Source of the DNA: Wenzhouxiangella sp.
GTDB taxonomy: Bacteria > Pseudomonadota > Gammaproteobacteria > Xanthomonadales > Wenzhouxiangellaceae
NCBI GenBank assembly: GCA_021767625.1
Contig: JAASTB010000053.1
Span: 1-10,084 of the forward strand
DNA: 10,084 nt
Reading direction: 5' to 3'
The notes under the pieces are model-generated. The model saw only the letters and a program-made list of their open reading frames with translations. It made no database searches and was not told where the DNA came from. Shown piece by piece: positions 5,644 through 10,084 of this stretch. A program made the position numbers and the translations under genes. Each line of letters starts with the position of its first letter. Within the stretch, counting starts at the first letter, position 1.

Positions 5644-7431
5644 TCAATAGGTCCGTGCCTTCGGCGGAATGACTTCGGCTTCGTCGGTCAGCGTGTGCAT
5701 GTGCACGGGCCGGAAGTCGATCTTCGTCTTGCTCGCCTCGTCCATCCAGATGAGGGTGTGCTTCATCCAGTTGTCATCGTCGCGGTCGCTGTAGTCCTCG
5801 CGGGCATGCGCGCCGCGGCTTTCGGTGCGGTTCTCGGCCGCCACCATGGTGGTCACCGCGTTGCCGAGCAGGTTGCGCAACTCGAGCGTCTCGACCAGGT
5901 CGGAATTCCAGACCAGGCCGCGGTCGCTGACCTTGACGCGCTCGAACTTGGCGGCGACCTCGTTGATCTTGCCGCAGCCCTCTTCGAGGGTCTCGCCGGT
6001 GCGGAAGACGGCCGCGTTGTTCTGCATGACCTGCTGCATCTCGCCGCGGATCTCGGCGGTAGAGACATCGCCGTCGGCATGGCGCAGACGGTCGAACTCG
6101 TCGACCAGGCCGTCCAACGTGCCCTTGGGCAGCGGCTTGTGCGACTGCCCCGGCTTGATGGTCTCACCGCAGCGATTGGCGACCGCCCGACCGAAGACGA
6201 TCAGGTCCAGCAGCGAATTGGAACCGAGGCGATTGGCCCCGTGCACCGACACGCAGGCCGCCTCGCCGATGGCGTACAGGCCCTGAACGACGCTGTCGGG
6301 ATCACCATCCTTGAGCGTGACGACCTCGCCGTGATAGTTGGTCGGAATGCCGCCCATGTTGTAGTGCACGGTCGGCAAAACGGGAATCGGCTCCTTGGTG
6401 ACATCCACGCCGGCGAAGATCCGGGCCGATTCGGCAATCCCCGGCAGCCGGTCGTGGATGACGTCGGCGCCGAGGTGCTGCAGGTTGAGATGGATGTGGT
6501 CCTTGTTCGGTCCCACGCCGCGGCCTTCGCGGATCTCGATGGTCATCGAGCGTGAAACGACGTCGCGCGAGGCCAGGTCCTTGGCGTTGGGCGCGTAGCG
6601 CTCCATGAAACGCTCGCCCTCGGAATTGGTCAGGTAGCCGCCCTCGCCGCGCACGCCCTCGGTGATCAGGCAGCCCGCGCCGTAGATACCGGTGGGGTGG
6701 AACTGAACGAACTCCATGTCCTGCAGCGGCAGGCCGGCGCGCAGCACCATGCCGTTGCCGTCGCCCGTGCAGGTGTGGGCCGAGGTGCAGGAAAAGTAGG
6801 AACGGCCGTAGCCGCCGGTGGCCAGGATGACGGCGTGCGCGCGGAACTCGTGCAGCGTGCCCGTGCCCAGGTCCCAGGCCAGGGCGCCGCGGCAGACACC
6901 GTCGTCGTCCATCAGCAGGTCGATGGCGAAATACTCGATGAAGAACTGCGCGTCGTGCTTGAGCGACTGCTGGTAGAGCGTATGCAGGATCGCGTGGCCC
7001 GTCCGGTCGGCGGCCGCGGCGGTACGCTGCGCGGTGCCTTCGCCGAAGTGCGTGGTCATGCCGCCGAAGGGGCGCTGGTAGATCTTGCCCTCTTCCGTGC
7101 GCGAGAACGGCACGCCGAAGTGTTCGAGCTCGATCACCGCCTGCATGGCGTTCTTGCACATGTACTCGATGGCGTCCTGGTCGCCGAGCCAGTCCGACCC
7201 CTTGACGGTGTCGTACATGTGCCAGCGCCAGTCGTCCTCGCCCATGTTGCCGAGCGCGGCACTCATGCCGCCCTGCGCGGCGACGGTGTGCGAGCGCGTC
7301 GGGAAGACCTTCGTGATGCAGGCGGTGTTCAGGCCGGTCGCGGCCAGGCCCATGGTGGCGCGAAGGCCGGCGCCACCCGCGCCGATGACCAGCACGTCGT
7401 ACTCGTGCCGGGTAATGTCGTAGTTACTCAA
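5644..7431 (-). CDS. sdhA: Succinate dehydrogenase flavoprotein subunit (TTG start)
   Basis: A 595-residue catalytic subunit that oxidises succinate to fumarate in the TCA cycle and respiratory chain. The N-terminal dinucleotide-binding motif G-A-G-G-A-G is at 17-22. H48, in R-S-H-T, is the expected site of covalent 8-alpha-histidyl FAD. Active-site residues match E. coli positions: H245 (H-P-T-G), R289 (S-R-D-V-V, the proton-transfer arginine), H356 (H-Y-N-M-G-G) and R401 (R-L-G-S-N-S). The C-terminal helical domain ends in P-P-K-A-R-T-Y. The reading frame stays open into sdhD, with no ATG or GTG between the sdhD stop and the FAD fold. TTG at 7431 follows GGGAG by 7 bases and starts two bases after the sdhD stop, giving a normal SdhA N-terminus. 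SdhE and the SDHAF4-like protein encoded nearby should act on this subunit. Confidence 0.97.
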   Translation of the reverse strand: MSNYDITRHEYDVLVIGAGGAGLRATMGLAATGLNTACITKVFPTRSHTVAAQGGMSAALGNMGEDDWRWHMYDTVKGSDWLGDQDAIEYMCKNAMQAVIELEHFGVPFSRTEEGKIYQRPFGGMTTHFGEGTAQRTAAAADRTGHAILHTLYQQSLKHDAQFFIEYFAIDLLMDDDGVCRGALAWDLGTGTLHEFRAHAVILATGGYGRSYFSCTSAHTCTGDGNGMVLRAGLPLQDMEFVQFHPTGIYGAGCLITEGVRGEGGYLTNSEGERFMERYAPNAKDLASRDVVSRSMTIEIREGRGVGPNKDHIHLNLQHLGADVIHDRLPGIAESARIFAGVDVTKEPIPVLPTVHYNMGGIPTNYHGEVVTLKDGDPDSVVQGLYAIGEAACVSVHGANRLGSNSLLDLIVFGRAVANRCGETIKPGQSHKPLPKGTLDGLVDEFDRLRHADGDVSTAEIRGEMQQVMQNNAAVFRTGETLEEGCGKINEVAAKFERVKVSDRGLVWNSDLVETLELRNLLGNAVTTMVAAENRTESRGAHAREDYSDRDDDNWMKHTLIWMDEASKTKIDFRPVHMHTLTDEAEVIPPKARTY

Positions 7432-7433
7432 GT

Positions 7434-7817
7434 TCAGACTCCCAGAGCCAGTTTGAGAATGGCGAGTACGGCCAGCAGGCCGCCGAAGATGGCCAGCGCC
7501 TTGATGGTGACCATCAGGATCACCTCGGCGGCGCGGTGGTGGATGTAGTCCTCGATGACCACCTGCAGGCCGAGCTGCCCGTGATAGAAGCCGGTGGCCA
7601 CGAACAGGATGGCCATCGCCGCATGAAAGGGGTGCGCCAGAAAGGCCGTGGCGGCCGCGTGGTCGGCGCCGACCAGTGTGGTCAGGGCCCAGACCAGCCA
7701 GGCCGTCAGCACGACCAGCAGGATGGCCGAAAAGCGCTGCGCCCACCAGTGGCCGACACCGTCGCCGGCCGAACCATGGTTGTGCGCTCGTTCGAGCGGG
7801 TTGCGAAGTCCGTTCAC
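7434..7817 (-). CDS. sdhD: Succinate dehydrogenase membrane anchor subunit SdhD
   Basis: A 127-residue membrane anchor that, with SdhC, holds heme b and forms the ubiquinone site. Three hydrophobic helices are visible (about 29-49, 64-86 and 97-124). H79 is the probable heme ligand; it lies eleven residues before D90-Y91, the same spacing as H71 to D82-Y83 in E. coli SdhD, where the Tyr contacts quinone. W-W-A-Q-R at 24-28 before helix 1 is typical of the mitochondrial-like SdhD type. The frame is open upstream, but that part is a shadow of sdhC. The GTG at 7817 has GGGGAGG (7824-7830) six bases upstream and overlaps the sdhC stop as GTGA, so translation is probably coupled to sdhC. It is followed after two bases by sdhA. 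Confidence 0.92.
   Translation of the reverse strand: MNGLRNPLERAHNHGSAGDGVGHWWAQRFSAILLVVLTAWLVWALTTLVGADHAAATAFLAHPFHAAMAILFVATGFYHGQLGLQVVIEDYIHHRAAEVILMVTIKALAIFGGLLAVLAILKLALGV
7439..7443 (-). promoter_or_regulatory. Ribosome binding site deciding the sdhA TTG start
   Basis: On the minus strand GGGAG, within the last codons of sdhD, is followed by seven bases (TCTGAAC, which includes the sdhD stop) and then TTG at 7431-7429. The good match and spacing support the TTG as the sdhA start. The first ATG lies downstream of the FAD-binding glycine motif and would destroy it. Confidence 0.75.
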
Positions 7818-8191
7818 AGCAGGCCTCCCCAAACGATGGCGGTCAGAATCACGGTCAGGACGAGCACGGCCCATCCCGAAGCATAAGCGCCCTTGAGATC
7901 GAGCATCCAACCGGCGTCCCAGAACAGGTGCCGAATGCCGTTGAGCAGATGGTAGAACAGGCTCAGCGTCCACAGCAGCAGCGCGACCAGGCCGACCGGG
8001 CTGGCCAGAAGTTCGTTCAGCGAAGCGAAGGCCTCGGGGCCGGCCGCCAGGGCCACGACCCAGGCCGTGACCATGACCATGCCGAGGCTCAGCAACAGGC
8101 CCGTGATGCGATGCGAAATCGACATCACGGAAGTCAGCTGAGGGCGATACACCTGAAGGTGCGGTGAAAGGGGGCGGTTGTCCGTCACCAT
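7814..8191 (-). CDS. sdhC: Succinate dehydrogenase cytochrome b556 subunit
   Basis: A 125-residue membrane anchor of complex II. The N-terminal block R-P-L-S-P-H-L-Q-V-Y (6-15) and S-I-S-H-R-I-T-G (24-31) are SdhC signatures; S24 and R28 correspond to the quinone-site S27 and R31 of E. coli. Three hydrophobic helices follow (about 29-49, 65-83 and 105-124). H81, in F-Y-H-L-L-N-G-I-R-H, matches the heme b ligand H84 of E. coli. The ATG at 8191 is preceded by GGGAG about ten bases upstream. It lies 31 bases after the SDHAF4-like gene, and its stop codon overlaps the sdhD start. Confidence 0.95.
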   Translation of the reverse strand: MVTDNRPLSPHLQVYRPQLTSVMSISHRITGLLLSLGMVMVTAWVVALAAGPEAFASLNELLASPVGLVALLLWTLSLFYHLLNGIRHLFWDAGWMLDLKGAYASGWAVLVLTVILTAIVWGGLL

Positions 8192-8222
8192 GGATTCGGT
8201 TCTCCCGGTAAATCAGTCCAGG

Positions 8223-8426
8223 TCAGAAATCGATGCAGCGACCGTCCTTTTCCCAGTCGCCGTAGCGGGTAGGCTCGAGACCCTTCTTGCGACCGCCGAA
8301 TTCCCGCGGCCGATCAGGCGCCGGCTCCTCTTCCGGTGCGTGATCGCGATGCGCCGCCTGGCGGGTCGCTTCGTCGGTGTGCTGATCTGGATTCGTGCCT
8401 GACGATGTAGAATTGTAACCGCTCAT
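8223..8426 (-). CDS. DUF1674 / SDHAF4-like succinate dehydrogenase assembly factor
   Basis: A 67-residue protein whose C-terminal third is the DUF1674 signature: E-F-G-G-R-K at 42-47, E-P-T-R-Y-G-D-W-E at 51-59 and G-R-C-I-D-F at the extreme C-terminus (62-67). The first 40 residues are polar, low complexity and probably disordered. In eukaryotes SDHAF4 binds flavinylated SdhA and helps it join SdhB; bacterial homologues are common where SDH is of the mitochondrial-like type. Here it is the first gene of the sdh array, 31 bases before sdhC, which strongly supports that role. The ATG at 8426 is the only start available, with GGAG four bases upstream (slightly tight). Its start lies only 20 bases from the divergent ygfZ start. 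Functional transfer from eukaryotes is inference. Confidence 0.9.
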   Translation of the reverse strand: MSGYNSTSSGTNPDQHTDEATRQAAHRDHAPEEEPAPDRPREFGGRKKGLEPTRYGDWEKDGRCIDF

Positions 8427-8446
8427 GACGCTCCATTTTACTCGTG

Positions 8447-9253
8447 ATGTCGAATCAATTTCTGCTGGATCATCTCGCGACCTTTTCGATTACCGGACCC
8501 GACGCCCGCAGCTACGCCCAGTCCCAGTTCACCGTGGACGTCGATCGCCTCCCCGACCGGGTCTGGTCGCCTCTGGCGTGGTGCGATCCGAAAGGTCGTG
8601 TCGTTTCGTTCATGATGGCCCGGTCGAGTGAAAACGGCGTCGACCTGGTGCTTCCCGTTGCTCAGTGCCGAGCCGTTCGCAAAGGCCTCGAACGCTTCAC
8701 CATCGGACGACGCGTCGAGCTCTCGGAGACCGGGCCGGTTTCCGGTATGTTCGACGGGAAAGGCCATGCGCCCGCCCTGGCTTTCGATTCCGGGCGCTGC
8801 CTGCTGAGCGGGACCGAGGCTGCCGCCGACACAGATGCCGTGCGGCGGTGGCGCCGGCTGGATCTTTGTCAGGGGCTGCCCTGGCTCGAACCCGAAAGCA
8901 GCGGTCAGCACCTGCCCCAGTGGCTGGGGCTCGAGGAACTGGGTGCATTGGTCTACGACAAGGGCTGCTATCCAGGCCAGGAAGTTATCGCCCGTCTGCA
9001 CTATCGGGGCACCGTGAAGTATCACCTTGCCGGTCTGGAAATCGCCGCCGTGGAGGCCATCGATCCCCATAGCCGCATTACCGACGCGGCCGGCGCCGCC
9101 GTCGGGCACTGGCTGGGCGGCATGACTCTGGATGATGCAACCATCGGGCTGGTCGTTCTCGCGACGCGCATGCAGGCGGGCGACACCGTTCAGGTCAGTT
9201 CCGGCGAGCACACGCATTCGGCCCGAGTGACGACGCCTGAAACGCTGTGCTAA
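8447..9253 (+). CDS. ygfZ: YgfZ-family folate-binding protein (Fe-S maintenance)
   Basis: A 268-residue GcvT-like protein of the YgfZ/IBA57 family. E. coli YgfZ binds tetrahydrofolate and supports the activity of particular [4Fe-4S] enzymes; mitochondrial IBA57 acts in late [4Fe-4S] assembly. The family signature K-G-C-Y-P-G-Q-E is at 172-179 with conserved C174, followed by R-L-H-Y-R-G. The N-terminal block I-T-G-P-D-A-R (15-21) and C-D-P-K-G-R (46-51) are also typical. Length is slightly below E. coli's 326 residues but in the usual range for shorter members. The ATG at 8447 or the adjoining GTG at 8444 could be the start; neither has a clear Shine-Dalgarno. It is divergent from the sdh array, whose SdhB carries a [4Fe-4S] cluster, so a link is plausible though not shown. 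No terminator is visible after it. Confidence 0.9.
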   Translation: MSNQFLLDHLATFSITGPDARSYAQSQFTVDVDRLPDRVWSPLAWCDPKGRVVSFMMARSSENGVDLVLPVAQCRAVRKGLERFTIGRRVELSETGPVSGMFDGKGHAPALAFDSGRCLLSGTEAAADTDAVRRWRRLDLCQGLPWLEPESSGQHLPQWLGLEELGALVYDKGCYPGQEVIARLHYRGTVKYHLAGLEIAAVEAIDPHSRITDAAGAAVGHWLGGMTLDDATIGLVVLATRMQAGDTVQVSSGEHTHSARVTTPETLC

Positions 9254-9292
9254 CATCCGAAAGACCAAAAGAAATCCACAAATCATGAATTT

Positions 9293-9299
9293 AGAGGGG
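9293..9299 (+). promoter_or_regulatory. Strong ribosome binding site for the binding-protein gene
   Basis: AGAGGGG is followed by eight bases and then ATG at 9308. This supports that start. The surrounding 54-base gap (9254-9307) is noticeably AT-rich compared with the rest of the window and could hold a promoter, but no convincing -35/-10 pair is visible. Confidence 0.75.
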
Positions 9300-9307
9300 T
9301 CAGTTCA

Positions 9308-10084
9308 ATGAAAACTTCAATCAAATGGTCGGGGCTGCTGCTCGGGCTGATCCTGGCCGTTTCCGCCTGGGCTCAGGATGAGAGTCAGCAAGAGTCCGTC
9401 CAGTCCGTGGAGGAGGCGCCCGCGACCGAGCCGGCCGCCCAGGAAGCGCAAGAGCAGGCAAGCGGCGAATCGCAGCAAACGACCGAATCGGAAGAATCGG
9501 GCTCGACAGCCGAAACTGCCGACGAGGAAGCCTCGGCTCCTGCAGAAACGACCGCAACGGAAGAATCCGCAGAGGCCGCCGCCGAGCCGATGCCGGCCGC
9601 AGCGGAAGCGACGCCGGAATCGGCAGAGACTTTCGTCTTCCAGGGGCACCCGATCTTTTCCCCGGAAACCGCGGAGCTGGTCTATCGACCCCTGGTCAAT
9701 TATCTCAACGACGCCCTTCCCTACCGCTTCGACCTCGAATTGTCCCCCGACTACCACCGCTACTGGCTGAGCACGCGCCGCGGTCAGAACCCGCACCTCG
9801 TACTGGAAGAACCGCACCTGACCGCTTATCGCATGGAAGAACACGGCTACACGCCGCTTGTTCGCGCCCAGGCCCCCATTACCTATTCGCTGCTGACCTC
9901 GATGAACAACGCCGAATCGAGCGTCCAGGACTTCATCGGGCGACGCGTGTCCACGATGCCGGCACCGAGCCTCGGTTACCTGATCCTGACGAGCTGGTTC
10001 GACAACCCCATGCAGCAGCCGATCATCCAGTCCAACGCCGCTTCCTGGCTCGACGCCGTCGAGATCGTCTTCTCGCAGGAAGCC
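9308..10084 (+). CDS. PhnD-like periplasmic substrate-binding protein, N-terminal part (3' end outside window)
   Basis: The first 259 codons of a secreted protein; the frame is open to the right edge. A signal peptide (basic start, hydrophobic 8-20, likely cut after A-W-A at 20-22) is followed by a long linker (23-108) made almost only of E, A, S, T, Q and P. From 109 the sequence resembles PhnD-type phosphate/phosphonate ABC-transporter binding proteins: L-V-Y-R-P-L-V-N-Y-L, then D-Y-H-R-Y-W, H-L-V-L-E-E-P-H-L-T-A-Y-R and, after a stretch, D-F-I-G-R-R-V-S-T-M-P, the family's ligand-cleft pattern. Such proteins bind a ligand in the periplasm or sense it for a partner; the ligand is unknown, and no permease or ATPase gene is in view. 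A good Shine-Dalgarno precedes the ATG. Stand-alone members outside any transporter are common, so a transport role should not be assumed. Confidence 0.78.
   Translation, partial: MKTSIKWSGLLLGLILAVSAWAQDESQQESVQSVEEAPATEPAAQEAQEQASGESQQTTESEESGSTAETADEEASAPAETTATEESAEAAAEPMPAAAEATPESAETFVFQGHPIFSPETAELVYRPLVNYLNDALPYRFDLELSPDYHRYWLSTRRGQNPHLVLEEPHLTAYRMEEHGYTPLVRAQAPITYSLLTSMNNAESSVQDFIGRRVSTMPAPSLGYLILTSWFDNPMQQPIIQSNAASWLDAVEIVFSQEA

Noticed and set aside
6302..7159. A 285-codon minus-strand frame inside sdhA
   Set aside because: Same strand but shifted frame of a fully conserved sdhA; the product is Arg/His/Pro-rich without recognisable domains.
9285..9311. An 8-codon upstream frame whose TGA overlaps the start of the PhnD-like gene
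   Set aside because: It has no clear ribosome site of its own and contains the strong Shine-Dalgarno of the next gene; chance is the simpler explanation.
1..10084. Mobile element, prophage, CRISPR array, tRNA or rRNA
   Set aside because: No transposase, integrase, terminal repeats, regular repeat-spacer pattern or structured RNA was seen on either strand; genes are continuous and compositionally even apart from the short gap at 9254-9307.

Overview
The window is GC-rich, tightly packed bacterial chromosome, most likely from a gammaproteobacterium. The sdhE-ygfX pair is typical of Gammaproteobacteria. The SDH enzyme itself is of the mitochondrial/alphaproteobacterial-like type: a long SdhB, a C-D-A-B gene order and a DUF1674 (SDHAF4-like) gene. 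That combination fits the Xanthomonadales/Wenzhouxiangella-type branch or relatives. This placement is inferred from gene content and protein character only; no marker gene was compared.

Left block (1-3479, + strand). It opens with the C-terminal half of a sodium:solute symporter of the acetate-permease-like VC_2705 type, closed by a strong intrinsic terminator at 901-933. Next is a 608-residue sensor/nucleotidyltransferase protein (cNMP-binding + two CBS + DUF294 + DUF294_C). It overlaps by 4 bases (GTGA) with a DEDDh 3'-5' exonuclease. The three look like one functional neighbourhood: carboxylate uptake plus an energy- or nucleotide-sensing enzyme of unknown target.

Central block (8426 down to 3473, - strand). 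Eight genes are packed with gaps of at most 31 bases and run in the order SDHAF4-like gene, sdhC, sdhD, sdhA, sdhB, sdhE, ygfX, mtgA. All four subunits of succinate dehydrogenase (complex II) are present with intact cofactor residues. Two dedicated assembly factors are also present: SDHAF4-like as the first gene and the flavinylation factor SdhE after sdhB. The tail of the array is a YgfX/CptA-like membrane protein and the monofunctional peptidoglycan glycosyltransferase MtgA. MtgA ends convergently, overlapping the exonuclease by 7 bases.

Right block (8447-10084, + strand). ygfZ, a folate-binding protein for Fe-S enzyme maintenance, is divergent from the sdh array with only 20 bases between the two starts. 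It is followed by the N-terminal 259 residues of a secreted PhnD-like periplasmic binding protein with a long acidic low-complexity linker; this gene runs off the right edge.

The window is mostly housekeeping. The parts most worth a second look are the coupled nucleotidyltransferase/exonuclease pair beside the symporter, the grouping of SDH with three assembly/repair factors, and the unusual linker of the binding protein. No tRNA, rRNA, CRISPR array, insertion sequence or attachment site was seen, and no gene-free stretch exceeds about 110 bases.
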